Source of the DNA: Lutraria lutraria
Lineage: Eukaryota; Mollusca; Bivalvia; Venerida; Mactridae
Reading direction: 5' to 3'
NCBI GenBank assembly: GCA_964023205.1
Contig: OZ026835.1
Coordinates: 6,096,414 to 6,160,413, forward strand
DNA: 64,000 bases
The first letter of the stretch is position 1. The number at the start of each line of letters is the position of its first letter. Positions 36,601 to 48,900 of this stretch are shown here, one piece after another. The notes below the pieces were generated by a model. The model saw only the letters and a list, made by a program, of their open reading frames with translations, made no database searches and had not been told where the DNA came from. A program made the translations under genes and the position numbers.

Positions 36601-39600
36601 TCAAAATGTTGATATTAGGTCAGCTACTGTATATTAATTCAAATAAATGTAAAATGTTTGTCAAGAACGGTTTATAACTTTATTTCGATCGCATAAGAAT
36701 ACATTTTTGTATATCTTTGCTTTACAAATTTTACAACCACAAGAAGTATGCATTAAACAACGCAGACTCGCTACAAGTTGGCATGGTCTTAATTTTTCTC
36801 CTCTTGTAGATTTCAACCAATGGAAGGAAGAGTCTCCTCTGAATCATACAATATAATGAGGAATTTCTTCTGAATAACTAATATGTCATGCCAAGAAATA
36901 TAGGTCAAAAGTGAGCTTAGACACATTCGCAAAAAATATTCATAGCATTACCAAGATCTTCAATATCCATGGCTTTAAGAAGGTTTCTCATAATTGGATT
37001 CTTAGCTTTGAAACATAATCTGTTCACATTAGCCAATGTATCATCACCAGCCAATGTGGTTAAATCTATGCATGAAACAGCTCTCAATTCCCAAGCCGCC
37101 TAAATAAAAACAAACATAGTACATTAGATAAAATACATCATATTTCACTGTACAGATATGTCTGTGTTATCAGTCACCTTGGAAAATAGGCCTCCAAATG
37201 AATACAGGTAATTTATGTTCAAAACATCATTTATTATAAACATCCTATGATTAAAGGCCACCTTTTGTATTTCCAAAGGGTGTCCTTTGTCCACAGTTTT
37301 GATTGTATATGAAAGACAATAAAATACAACTAGATCAAAGACTAATAAACTTAAAAACATTACTTTACAAAACACAACATTGCCGGGCTTTAATATACAC
37401 CAACTAAAATCTTCACTAATAATCAAAGGAGTTTTACTGGAAATGGGCCATTAATTTTCTGTATTTCGCCAGACCTCATCAAATTTTTTGGATACAGGAC
37501 AGAGGTCTGAAAGTCTGTCAATTAATATTTACATTCAAAAAGTCCATTTTCAATACTCTTGTGGTATGTGGTTTATCATGTATATATATATATATATATA
37601 AAAGAAATGCCTAATAATTTAATACTATCATTTGATGATTTCCTAAAAATAAGGTTTTAGACTGGACAACCTGACCATAGCATTTCCTGAAATGATGGAA
37701 GATAGTAAACAGAGAGAAGAAAGAGCACCAAGTTCAGTCAGGGTGCTCACTTGATGTCAAAAGGGTAAAAAATGGCTGATGATAATTCTAGCAGTCAACA
37801 AAATGTTCTACCAATGTTACTGTGAATTTGACCCTTTAGTACTAATTCTCAAGAGTCTGAAACTCTATTTTTCTAAGTTCAAGAGTCAAAATGCCATTTA
37901 AGGATCACATGATTAACAGGGCGTTAAGAGCATAAATGTATCATAGTCAGACCTGGTAGTGTTTCTTCACTGTCCTTCTAAGACCAAATTGTTCTGCTCT
38001 ACGCTTTGTGGCTGGCAGATTCACATATACAGTTTGGATCCATGATGGATCTGAAAATGAATACATCATAATATAAAACATGTTAAGTGATTTTAGATCA
38101 TGTGATGATGATTAACAGACCTGTACATGTTCTTGCTCACCTGAGTAAAGACTGCAACTTCTTTCACATCATTCCGTATCATTACAACTTCTTTATTATC
38201 ACATTTTTCGTTGAAGATATTATAGAGACAAACATTCCGATGGTTTGATAAAGGTGACTCTCCAATAAAAAATATGACCTCTAGAGTTTTAACAACCCTA
38301 ATTGTGGATGCCACGGACAGACGGCGGATGCCTGACATGATTGATTGATACTAATAGCTGTCTGAGCACTACTTGGAATTGATCTGACCCAGTGACCCAA
38401 ATTTGGACCCAAGATGACCGATGTTCACACTCATCCAAGACATCACTAGGGCAAACATTGTGAAAAGGTTTGGTGAAGATCCAAACAAATCTGTCATCTT
38501 TAGACTGTTAACAAGGCTTTCCTGGGATATGACCCTGCAACCTAATTGTTGACCCCAGATGACCATGTTTGAACTTGTCCAAGATAACATTCAGACAAGG
38601 TTTGATGAAGATCCAATCAAACTGTGTTAACAAGAGTTTTCCTGGGATTTGACCCCATGACCTTATTTTTTACCCTGATAACCCATGTTCATACTTCTTC
38701 AAGATATCATTGAGACAAACATTTTGACAAGGATTGATGAAGATCCAATCAAAACTGTGACATCTAAAGTTTAACAAGGATTTCCTGTGACTTGACCTGG
38801 TGATCTAGTGTCTGTCCCTAGAAGACCCATGTTCGAACTCATCCCAGATATTGAGGCAAACATTCTGTACAAGTTTGATGAAGATCCAATCAAAACTGAT
38901 ACCCCTACAGTGTTAACAAGCTCTCTGCGCACTACTTGCTGCCAGCCAGGTGAACTAAATAAATACCAAATTTAGTGTTTCATGAAGCAAATTCCCGCAT
39001 CAAAGGGAGTCAATATCTGTTCCCCATTTATAACAGTAATAGGCAGATGTTAAGAAAATCGCCAACCAGTATCACAACTAGTGAATGTATTTGTTATTAA
39101 AGCTAGGTTTTGCTTTACTTGAATCAAAATTCCTGCATGCATGGTGGGCTTTAGCAAGGTTTGCTACAGGCAAGTTACCGCACACAATCTACTTGTCACT
39201 CAATTCTAGTCCATATTTGGCCTCAATATACAGTATATAATCAGTGTAGCTACATGTTTAACACTGAATAAAAATTTATGCACTCATTGAAAAACTAACA
39301 CTGTACTGACAACGGAAGAAAATAGTCGTTCGCGTCTTTATGAACATCATTGGGAAATGTTTCAAACATAGACAGTATATTGTACATTTTAAACATTGTA
39401 AACAGTTTAACCTATATTCAGCAAATCTTATCATTTGTTATTTATCTGTTCACTGGGTCAAGAGAAAACAGAATAATGGCAACTTTCCAAAATACAAGAA
39501 TCAACGCGTTAAATCAAAGTTAATGTTCGGTGACACTAAACAGAGACCTCTTGAAAATAAAGTATACTAATTTCAAAACCTGTCATTGCAATCGAAAAAA

Positions 39601-39651
39601 GAAATTCGTAATCATACTACCGAATTCAATGCCAGGGTTTCTTGCAGCCAT
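33698..39651 (-). CDS. DERA: Deoxyribose-phosphate aldolase
   Basis: Cleaves 2-deoxy-D-ribose 5-phosphate to glyceraldehyde 3-phosphate and acetaldehyde in deoxynucleoside catabolism (cytosol). Coding exons on the minus strand, 5' to 3': 39621-39651, 37953-38050, 36952-37099, 36111-36209, 35799-35933, 35029-35157, 34627-34739, 33698-33904. All junctions are GT-AG with consistent phase; 319 aa plus stop, against 318 in human. The ATG opening MAARNPGIEF is the only start in exon 1. Landmarks: IDLTTLAGDDT near residue 60, VGAVCVYPSRV, PCGQTHLKTRLEEIRLAVED, REIDIVINRQ with Asp156, the Schiff-base lysine Lys219 in ADFIKTSTGKEGVNAT, and Lys255 in VGFKPAGGIRSAKD. It ends SHEIPMS. No lesion is visible, so it should be active. 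Confidence 0.97.
33931..34108. mobile_element. TA-flanked MITE in DERA intron 7
   Basis: Starts TA|CAGTCTAACCTGCAAACA and ends ACACAGGTTTGAGTT|TA. Interior phrases such as GCCTTTATT and GAGGTCACTT match the element at 25725-25884. The right terminal repeat has decayed. Confidence 0.65.
34379..34585. mobile_element. 207-bp TA-flanked MITE with long inverted arms, DERA intron 7
   Basis: The left end TA|CTGTGGAATCATTAAATTTC pairs with the right end, whose complement reads CTGTATTTTCATTTATTTTC. Both arms continue with TTCGTTGGG and TTTCGTGG phrases. TA flanks both sides. A second internal inverted repeat (TTCGTGGGT / CCACGAAAT) lies in the middle. Confidence 0.7.
37147..37308. mobile_element. 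Diverged MITE in DERA intron 2, reverse orientation
   Basis: Phrases GAAAATAGGCCTCCAAATGA, AAAGGCCACCTTTTG and CCACAGTTTTGATTGTA correspond in reverse to the 25725-25884 family (GCCTTTATT, CACAGATTTGACTGTA). Ends are approximate. Confidence 0.5.
38340..38957 (-). repeat. Decayed hairpin-ended element, core C, DERA intron 1
   Basis: Four or five imperfect tandem units of about 120-145 bp, each with GATGAAGATCCAATCAAA, GTTAACAAG and TTCCTGGGA, AGACCCATGTTCGAAC. It ends CCAGGTGAACTAAATA, a decayed complement of the TTTAGCTCACC terminus. The core matches 61655-62345. Confidence 0.6.
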
Positions 39652-39780
39652 TTTCGTCCAGTATCTCGGTAGCAGTAATTTCATATACTAGTATGCGTAA
39701 TATACTAACTTCAACGTATGACCCCGCCTATAAAAATAGACTCCGCCTTTCCTTCTGAGTACAGTCAAAATGTATACCCT
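39652..39780 (-). promoter_or_regulatory. DERA: Probable DERA promoter region
   Basis: On the minus strand, 55-115 bases above the start codon, lie GGCGGAGTC, an A/T-only element TATTTTTATA, and GGCGGGGTC: two GC-box-like motifs around an AT core. The assignment rests on position and motif only. Confidence 0.35.
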
Positions 39781-40036
39781 GTCAAGGACTTATATACATA
39801 TATAATAATAATTATGTATTATCAGTCCATAAAACATAAATGTATTTTATGACTATATAAATATATCCCGATATACCATGAAAGTCAACTAAATGTGAAC
39901 TTTAACGACGAAATATGACCGTACTTTAAAGAAAATATCATGTTCCGTTCTAGTCGACAATTCTACTCATATATTTCTCCACTCAAACTTCGCGTCAAAA
40001 CTTATCAATGACATTATAAACCATCTCCTACTGCAT

Positions 40037-40067
40037 CAGAGACGTATAATTGTATTATACGTCTCTG
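40037..40067. mobile_element. Tiny palindromic element with 7-bp target duplication (31 bp)
   Basis: Perfect 14-base arms CAGAGACGTATAAT and its complement around a TGT loop. It is flanked on both sides by ACTGCAT (40030-40036 and 40068-40074). Confidence 0.75.
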
Positions 40068-40481
40068 ACTGCATTAAACAAATGTGCACATCTTGTATTC
40101 AGAGTAGGTATACATTTTTACCATCAAGTGCATGGGTACATTTTGACAAGGACTTCCTTGATTTTGACAAAAATAATGTTCGAGTATTGCGGGTATATGG
40201 AAGCACCTGAAATCTGAGGATTATGATTTGTGTCAAAGACATGTACGTAGTGCAAGTATAAGTCTTGTTTACATACCGATCTATACTTTCCACTCAGATA
40301 AACGCTTTGTATGTTAACTTGAGTGCACACAGACTTTGCATTTTTAAGGAAGATCGATTTGTTAGTGACAATTTAATGTCATTAAATCAGAATTAAATGC
40401 TAGAACATTAGGTATTAACTCCAGCACTAATATTCTTGTTGAAAATTTGATCGTGGTTTATCTCAGTTATGAAAACAATTT

Positions 40482-41655
40482 AAAGACATTGAACCAGGAA
40501 TGCGAGGCACGTGACTAAGACCCAGCAGTCCTGTATATTCCACAGTAGGGAGTCCAATAAAACAGACAGGGTCATTGATAGACTAGCTTCTTATTACATA
40601 ATCAGTTGCTATATATGGCTATAATATATAGCTACTGTATAGATACTTAAATTGATTCAATGTTTAATCAATAATATAAATGATCTTATTTTAAAACAAG
40701 AAGTATGTTTATGTTAAATGCAAAATATTAAGAATAATATTATCAAAGAATTTAATTACTCAAATAAATGCTCTTTGCTGCAAACCGATGATTTTGATAA
40801 TTAAATAAAACAGACCATTTTGTGAAATTGATAGTAAATGATACAAACATATTTTAACACTTTTAGCTGTTAAATTAAATATTTTTAAACAATATATTTT
40901 CTCAAGCAGTACTGGATATAAACATAGTTTATTTTACAAGTTATTTTAAAGAATCTTGTAAAAAATAATTCAATGTAGAAATAGAATGATATAATTTAGA
41001 AATAGAACGAAGAAGCGTTCAGTTGCAATTTCGATATATAAAGAAGAAAACATAGGCAGGAATAAAATAGTAGTGACAGTATATTATAACTGTTATATTC
41101 TAGTATATATCTAAATCTGTTCTCATTCATTAATTACATAAAATGCTTATAAAAACAACAGGAAGTTATCCATAAACGAATTATCACTAAAGATCAATAA
41201 AAGTTATGACCCTCTTATATGCATGACTAGGTGTCAAGTCTACAGACATTTAGCTGACCGTGAAAAGACAGGATTAATCCCATTAGGGGCAATAAAACAA
41301 TTAAGAGATTAGACCTCATGTGGATTTTGGGGGGGGGGGTCACTTATACAGTAGCTGTTCAATGTCTTTAAAGACATTGAACCAGGAATGCGAGGCATGT
41401 GACTTATGGACCAGAAAGTCCCCTAATTCCACAGTAGGGGGTAATAAAACAGACAGGGTCATTGATAGACTAGCACCTGTTTACATATCTGTTACTCTAT
41501 GCTTATAAAAACAAAAGCAATTTAGTCATAAACTTATTATCACTGTAAATCAATAAAATTTATTACCCCACTTTTTGACTAGGTGTCAAGTCTACAGACC
41601 ATGACCAGACTGGTTTTATCTGATTAGGGGCAATAAAACAATTAAGAGATTAATT
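40482..41655. repeat. Local duplications of two blocks, about 356-bp period
   Basis: Block A (41143-41311; ATGCTTATAAAAACAA ... GGGGCAATAAAACAATTAAG) recurs at 41499-41652. Block B (40482-40589; AAAGACATTGAACCAGGAAT ... GGGTCATTGATAGACTAG) recurs at 41366-41477 between the two A copies. The order B...A-B-A indicates a tandem repeat that has lost part of itself. No coding potential was seen. Confidence 0.75.
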
Positions 41656-41690
41656 ATTATAGTCATATATATGGTACGTGTTGTAAGCGT

Positions 41691-41747
41691 ATATATATAT
41701 ATATATGTGTGTGTGTGTGAGTGTGGGTGTGTGTGGGTGTGTGTGGA
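41691..41747. repeat. (TA)n(TG)n microsatellite
   Basis: A TA run passes directly into a TG-rich run interrupted by GAG and GGG. A homopolymer of G lies nearby at about 41329-41339. Confidence 0.9.
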
Positions 41748-42051
41748 GGTTGACGTACCTGTAGCGAATACCTACTATACTTACCATTGATGGAAATTTA
41801 ATTAACTATCAAATGATAAATGTTAAAAGCCTGGCCCTAGTTTCACAAACAAAATTGAGTAAAAGCTCAATGATAGACTCAAGTTATTTTCTTCTGTCTA
41901 GAAATGTTGGTGTCTAGCTTTGGCATATCTTTCCTTGTTTACTAAAACCTATTCAAAATGGCAGCATAAAATATTTTGTGTCTTGCGGATAAATTGATCT
42001 CAAAACACCATTTGCATTTGAGTCAATATCGCATTTATAAATATTTATAAA

Positions 42052-42103
42052 CAAGGACAAGTTTATATACAAACAATACTCTATGTATGTATATAAGTCC
42101 TTG
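42052..42103. mobile_element. Tiny palindromic element, longer variant (52 bp)
   Basis: Ends CAAGGAC and GTCCTTG, with inner arms TTTATATAC and GTATATAAG. Flanks are TTATAAA and TTATATA (6 of 7 identical). Confidence 0.55.
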
Positions 42104-43112
42104 TTATATATATAACGAATTCGACTTCGATGCACAAATGACGTTGTTCGCCTTCAAAGTCGTGACAAATAGCAAGACGTTCAAGATAACTGGAAGTCGT
42201 TCAGGCATAACAAGTATAGCAACCACGATACTAAGATAATACAAGTCGTTCAGACATTACAAATATAGTAACCCCATCATATATGATATATACCGGCGGA
42301 TGCCGGATGCCAGAGGATGCCGTCGTTTATTCCACACCTATTGACGACGACAAAAGAAATATAAACTACAAAAGTAAATATACACGTATATAGTTTGGCA
42401 GCTAATGATAAAATAAGCCGCCATCCAAATCTGATATTAATGGTGCACTGCTATTCAGTGCACCAAATAGTATAAGGGGCAGGTAATCCAACCAGACTAC
42501 ACAGTAATGTGAAACGGGAACCAGTTTGGTAAACCGCAAAATCTCGCGTAAGTCGCGGACGTTATCGTTACTGAACGCACATGTATATTGCACAATCCGG
42601 GAAAGAAGCCGTTTTTACGTAAATTTTTCACACGGCACCAATGTTCAAAGGTAAAATTTAGTTTCAGTTTCGGAATGATATCGCGTGCAAACCTATTTTC
42701 TTTGCGGTTGATTAACTAGTTGTCAATTAGGCTATATTTAGATGTGTCGATGAGAAATCATTATTCTAGTGATTAAACCACGTGTAGCTAACATCATGGC
42801 CGAACTTTAAAAAAAGATTCTTTTGCACGTACGATTAATCTGGGTCACTCAGATAAATAGAAATAGGTCTACTCTGCCCCTGGTTTGATTTTGTTTTTGC
42901 TATTTATAAAAAGTTTAATGAACAACAAATCCAAACCAAACCAGGGTCATAAGTAAATTTCTGTTTGAGTGATCCTGTCACGTACGAAATATCAGAGTCG
43001 CTATTTACTTAACCAGAGACGTATACAGTACATACATAATTAATACAGGCTTCAGAAGATTCGAAAAATATTTCATCTTTTTTTATCGGCCATGAAATTA
43101 GCTACACGTGGT

Positions 43113-43144
43113 CAAGGACTTATATACATGTATATAAGTCCTTG
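43113..43144. mobile_element. Tiny palindromic element with 7-bp target duplication (32 bp)
   Basis: A perfect loop-less palindrome with 16-base arm CAAGGACTTATATACA and its exact complement. It is flanked by ACGTGGT on both sides (43106-43112 and 43145-43151). Confidence 0.8.
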
Positions 43145-43266
43145 ACGTGGTTTAATCATTAGAATAATAAAAAGAAGAGTGTTAATGTACACTTTTAAAT
43201 TGACTTGTAATGTGCGCAAGAAGTTATATATACACCCTACCATATCATAAATGTAATGGGTTATAT

Positions 43267-43298
43267 CAGGGATGCTATATTGTAATATAGCATCCCTG
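43267..43298. mobile_element. Tiny palindromic element with 7-bp target duplication (32 bp)
   Basis: Perfect 15-base arms CAGGGATGCTATATT around a GT centre. It is flanked by GTTATAT on both sides (43260-43266 and 43299-43305). Confidence 0.8.
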
Positions 43299-44299
43299 GT
43301 TATATATAGTGCCTAAATTTATATGTACCATTTCACGCCGTGCCATACATAATTACAGTGTACTGTGTCTAATATTGTTTCAAAGGGACAGTACCCTGAA
43401 AGGTGATATATGCACCTTGTACTAAGTTGAAGCATAAACCTTTGGTTATTAATCAATTTTCAATGTAAGATATGACACATACCATTAGATAATGACCCCA
43501 TTACGCGTGAAAATTAATTTGACCCTTGTTGAAAAATGATCAGTCTTTGTTGAGTTATTTTCAGCGTTGAAAACCACAACTAGCTTACAGCATATAATTA
43601 TATATGTAGCTTAAGGTCTTCAGCGTACCCGGAATATAATGTGACAGCTAGGACGGGTAATGCTGCAGGAAAAGCAAAAGATATTTAAAGAGTGGCTTTT
43701 AAAGTTTTGGTAGCCAGAACTAATAATTATGTAATTGTAAGTCATTCTCACGATTTCTATTAATAAAGCATTCCAAGTTATTCAATTTTTATGTTTACCG
43801 ATTTGTTCGTTTTTCAGAGTCAGACACCGATTTTTTTTATTTATTTGATTGAAATGCTGACAAATTGCATGAAACATGGAAAAACATCATCCAAAACTGA
43901 AACAAGAGTTCTGCGACATATTGAGAATGCATGGTCGAATATTGTGCCGAGATTGAGAAAGTTTGTCCGGCTAGGCTTAGAAAGCTAACTTAAAATGGAC
44001 AAGCCTCTGGATAAATTTTCTCCGTTATATATGTATAGATATGTTTTCGATTTGTCCTGTTCCAATAACAAAATAAGACCAAAAACATTTACATGGGTTT
44101 AAAAACATTTGTTGTACGTGCCTCATGACGTGACGGTAAAATAATCCCATGCCATCGTCATGATGTTTTGAATGAAAAGTCAATAAAATACGTTAATTTG
44201 TATAATAACATTGTCTCATTTTAATTATATAAATACAACACAATAATTACCTACTGACAGGCTAAAGTTTAACAGCTGGTCTAAAAATATGTTTTTACA

Positions 44300-44946
44300 C
44301 AGAGTGCCAAGGTGAGCTTTTAAGTTTTAGGATCAAGCTATGTCTGTCGTCAACAATCTCTTTATACAACATCTCCTCCTAAACCTACACTGTGTCAATT
44401 TCAATAAACTTCACAGGTGTGTTCCTTGCTTGAAGCTCTACCAAAGTTGTTCAAAGAATTCCATTCCATGAATAACTCTGGTTGCCATAGAAACTGGAAG
44501 GAATTTTTTTAAAAATCATAAAAAATCTTCTTCTCAAACACCAGAGGACCTAGAGCTAAGATATTTGGTATGTAGCATTGTCTAGCAGACCTCTATTAAG
44601 TTAGATTAATTTTGGTTGGGGGGTTAAAACGGCACTGCCCCGTGGTCACTAGATTTATAAAGGCCCATATAGGAAATTTAAAAAAAAATTATTGTCCAAA
44701 ACCACGAGGCATAGGGCTTAGAAATTTCAGATGTAGCATTTTCTTGTTGAACTCTACCAAGTTTGTTCAAATCATGGCCCGTGGTCAATATTGGCCCAGC
44801 TCCGGGGTTCAGTTGATTTCAACACCTACTTAAGAGTTTTGGTAGATAATTCTTTACCATGTCAAATAACCTTTCCTTGATCAAATTATCCCTTAGTGTT
44901 ACAATGCTCAGGTGAGCGATATAGGGCCATCATGGCCCTCTTGTTT
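44300..44946 (+). mobile_element. Hairpin-ended repeat element, core A
   Basis: The right end GAGCGATATAGGGCCATCAT and CCCTCTTGTTT is intact. The left end is a decayed GAGTGCCAAGGTGAGCTTTT. The inside carries the core-A phrases (ATCTTCTTCTC, GACCTAGAGCTAAGATATTT, ATGTAGCATTGTCTAG). It lies upstream of the ZIP gene. Confidence 0.7.
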
Positions 44947-45669
44947 AATTGTGTGATTTTGAAATTTGTAAACATAAAATTAATAATGCTGTGTAATCAT
45001 AGAAAAGGGAGAGTACTAGTTTGCAATATTACCTCCCTTAATGATACAAATTCAAATATAACTGACCATAACTATAACATTCCAGAATGTTGTATGTTTG
45101 GAAGATAATATTTAATCAAATTATGTTTAAATATCACAATTTGTAAGGAACAAGCCCTACCTCTAACTTTTGTTCATAGACATTTATTTTGTATTAGAGT
45201 CCGTAAATTATCTTTAATTGAATACTTACTGTTTGATTAATAACCAAGCAAAAAGTTTCTTTTTCATTTTTTTTCTTTTAACTTTGTTTTAAAATAAAAG
45301 CATCTCAAATAACTCACATTTAAAGAAGTTTGAAATAAAATGCCCAAAAATTGATATGATATTGCATGAATATATATATAGACAAGAGCAAAAGAACAAC
45401 AAAATGTATAGACTGTGTTAATTAAACAATGCTTTACAAGAGCTACACTCCAGTAGTACCAATGCTCTTATTCATACAATTGATCTCTGACGTTTGTCTA
45501 GAGTTTTAGTTACATTTGTATCGTTAAAAATTGACCCCTGGATTGATCAAAATTTAACATTGATCAATATTCAACCACTTACTTGATCAAAATTTTATGT
45601 TGAAAACCTGTCAGGGTCGATTCTCAACGTTGCGAAATGACACCTGTATATATGTTGGAATTTTGTTCT

Positions 45670-45935
45670 GTTTCCAGGGATTTTTTGGGCTGATTTTATA
45701 GCATAAATTTGGTCATATTCCCAATGGAAAATAGTATCTTTCTTCCAATTCACAGACAAAATTCCCAATAAAAAAAAAATTATTTATCAACATCATTATC
45801 AATTGGGGTACTGTTCTATGGGAGAATAAGTTGAACATGGTAAAATTGTAGTATATATTTTTTCTTTGATTAAAACACCGTGAAAATTCCCAATCCTAAG
45901 GGTCTTATTCCCAAAATACAGAAAAAACCTGATTT
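45670..45935. repeat. Dispersed repeat (TTCCCAAT family), copy 1
   Basis: CAGGGATTTTTTGGGCTGAT ... GGTCATATTCCCAATGGAAA ... CCAATTCACAGACAAAATTC ... ATTCCCAATCCTAAGGG. The same series of phrases, in the same order, occurs at 49008-49285. It ends about 20 bases before the ZIP exon acceptor. Class unknown. Confidence 0.6.
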
Positions 45936-45965
45936 CTGTTACTTTTATCATTTCAGGTCTTCAAG

Positions 45966-48900
45966 ATGTGTAATGCTAACTGTCGAAGAATTTGTGTGTT
46001 ATGCATGTATTTTTGCTGTTTCACGTGCATGGAAAGTGCCAGAAATGATTTAGTTTCAAGACGTCCAGTGGAACCACAGGATATAGAGACTATAAATGAT
46101 GCTTACTATATGGAGAAAGATTACTTTATCAATAGTTTAATGAAGGAATATGGTGATGGTACAGCAGTAACATATGAGGGTCTTGAAGATCTGTTGTATC
46201 ACCTGGGTGTTGGAGGAATTGACAAATTGGATTTAGATAAACGTGTTGGACGGGATCATAACCATTACCATGGTAATCAAGAATATCATGACTCAAATGA
46301 TGATCATACAGGGCATGACCTCTCACATGATGGACTTGATGTTAAAGTTCACACACATTCCACACATGAAGATAATACTCAAGTACCTAGTGTTGAAGAA
46401 ACAAATACTACAGATACAGAAACTAGCACATTATCTGAACGTGATCTTATCAATGATGAACATAATGTACAAAGAAGAAGTGTAGACCAAAATCAGGTAC
46501 CAGTATGTGCTAATAGGACTGTAACTCTTAACAGTGATTGAGATTCTTTATCTGTCAGTCTATTCTGTTGTGTTCTTAAGTATACCCCTGTGAATAATGT
46601 CATATCTTTAGTAGGCATTTCTATTTCTCTTTGTACATTCCAGAATTGTGATTTTGCTTTAAAAGTGTTTTTCAAGACAAATACATTGCTAAATTATGTC
46701 ATGAAGTTATGAGTAACATTCTGGAATTAAACTCTTCCTTTAAATCTTGAAATTCATGGTTTACACTTTCTGTCATTTTTTTTCAGTGTTTGCCAGCTGC
46801 AACTTTGGTAAAGACTGTGAAAAAAGATGTAAAAGGTATTCTCACAAAAGCTGAATTTAAAGACCTTTGTCCAAGCCTGATTCATCAGATTGATACAAAT
46901 GCTTGTTATTCCTATAGTTCTGGTAACTATGATGACAATCAAAATGACCATTACCAACTTGAACAATCCAAAACAGATCCTACAGCAATTTCAGCAAAAG
47001 GTGATTATTGTGTATTTCTTTGATGTAGAGATTTTTTATAATTCTATTGCTTTGCTGTCTGTCGTCTGCTATTTTTAGCTCTCCAGAGCACAAAGTGCTC
47101 ATGGTGAGCTATTATGATCATGTGATGTCAGTTGTCCATGTGCGTTTGTGTAGCTATCATGACGAGGTAAATTTTTGGTCGTGAAAGTATGTGACAATTC
47201 TGAGGGTAACATTTTCAAGGTTTAAGGGTTAGGGTTAGATCTCAATTGGTTGTGTATAAGTCATTGCCAGTCAATGCACCCCCAAAAAGGGACCTGAAGG
47301 GGACCTGAGTTACATACTGAGGTCTACCTCGGTTTGATTTCTATGTAAATGGCATACAAAGTGAGGTACATTTTGTAATGGAAAACCTCGGTGTGTGTGT
47401 GTGTGCGTGCGTGCGTGCATGCAGTCAACAATTGCTTTAAACAACATCTCCTTCTTAATCAGTTGGCCAATTTCAACGAAACTTTACATGGATGTTCCTT
47501 GCATGAAGCTCTACCAAATTTGTTAATTTTTTTTAATTTCATTGAAAACTCTTTTTGCCATGGCAACCAATAGGAAAAACTTTAAAATATTCTTGTCCAA
47601 AACCACAGGGCCTAGAGCTTAGATATTTGGTGTGTAGCATTTTCAAGTGGACCTCTACCAAGTTTGTTCAAATTATGGCCCTAGGGTCAAAATTGGTCCC
47701 GCCCCAGGAGTCACTTGATTTTATACAGACTTATATAGGGAAATTAAAAAAATCTTCTTGTCAGAAACTACAATACCCAGAGCTAAGATATTTGGTGTGT
47801 AGCATTGTCTAGTGGACCTCTACCAAGTTTGTTCAAATTATTGCCTTAGGGTCAAATTGGCCCCGTCACTTGTTTCATATAGGCTTATATAGGAAAACCA
47901 AAAAAAATCTTCTTGTCCAAAACCTTGAGGCCTAGAGCTAACATATTTTGTATGCAGCATTGTCTGGTGGACATGTACCATGTTTGTTAAAATGATGGCC
48001 GTAGGGGCAAAATTGGCCCTGCCCCCAGGTCACTTAATTTTATAAAGGCTCATGATAATTTTCTCTAAGAGTCTTTTTATCTGGTCAGCAATATAGGGCC
48101 ATCATGGCCCTCTTGTTTCTTAACTTTTCTTTATTCAAATTTTGTCAAGGAGTAATTCTTATATTTCTGGGCATTTAGACTTCAAACTTATGCAGACTGG
48201 ATCACTTTTTCTTCTCTACTTCATTACATTTGTTCTCAGTTATTATACTATACTGTATAATTTAGATGAAATTAAAGGTTTCGTACATGACATTAAAGTA
48301 CATTGTAATTATGATGCTTAATATTCTCTCTCAGTATGGGGTTACAGTACAATATCCGTGATAACAATCTCGCTTGTTGGATTGTTTGGTGTGGTCTTGG
48401 TACCTGTCATGGAGAAGGTGTTCTACAATCATTTACTACAATTCCTTGTTGCCTTAGCTGTCGGTGCTTTGTCAGGAGATGCTTTACTCCATCTTATTCC
48501 TCATGTAAGTGCCTTATGTCAATATAGAAGTGAACAACTGTAGTGTAATCTGCAGGACTCTACAGTCAGGTAGGTAATATTACTAATACATGTTTGACAT
48601 TCGTTGTTTTTAGCTCACCTGGCACAGAGTGCCAAGATGAGTTTTTAGGATCGAGCTACGTTCCGTCGTCGTTCTTAAAAACCAGAGGACCTAGAACTTA
48701 GATATTTTGTATGTTGCATTTTCTTGTGGACCTCTGCCAAGTTTGTTCAAATAATGGCCCCAGGGTCAAAATTGGCCCCGCTCCGGGGTTTACTCTATTT
48801 TATATTAGAAAAATCTTCTTGTCCTAAACCACTAGGCCTAGAGCTAAGATATTTGGTATGTAGCATTGTCTAGTGGATCTCTACTGAGTTTGTTCAAATT

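Larger units (their letters stand above)
39781..45956. other. Intergenic region between divergent DERA and ZIP genes
   Basis: Apart from the repeats listed separately, no coding exon was recognised. Small open frames, including a 65-codon one at 43791-43988 following TTTTTCAG, have no recognisable domain. The 5' UTR exon and promoter of the ZIP gene must lie in this stretch or be absorbed in it but could not be located. A half-copy of the tiny palindrome (CAAGGACTTATATACAT) sits at 39783 and another (CAGAGACGTATAC) at 43014. Confidence 0.4.

Noticed and set aside
43791..43988. 65-codon frame following a TTTTTCAG acceptor as an extra gene or ZIP 5' exon
   Set aside because: No homologous domain, no donor matched to the ZIP exon, and acceptor-like motifs are frequent in AT-rich DNA.
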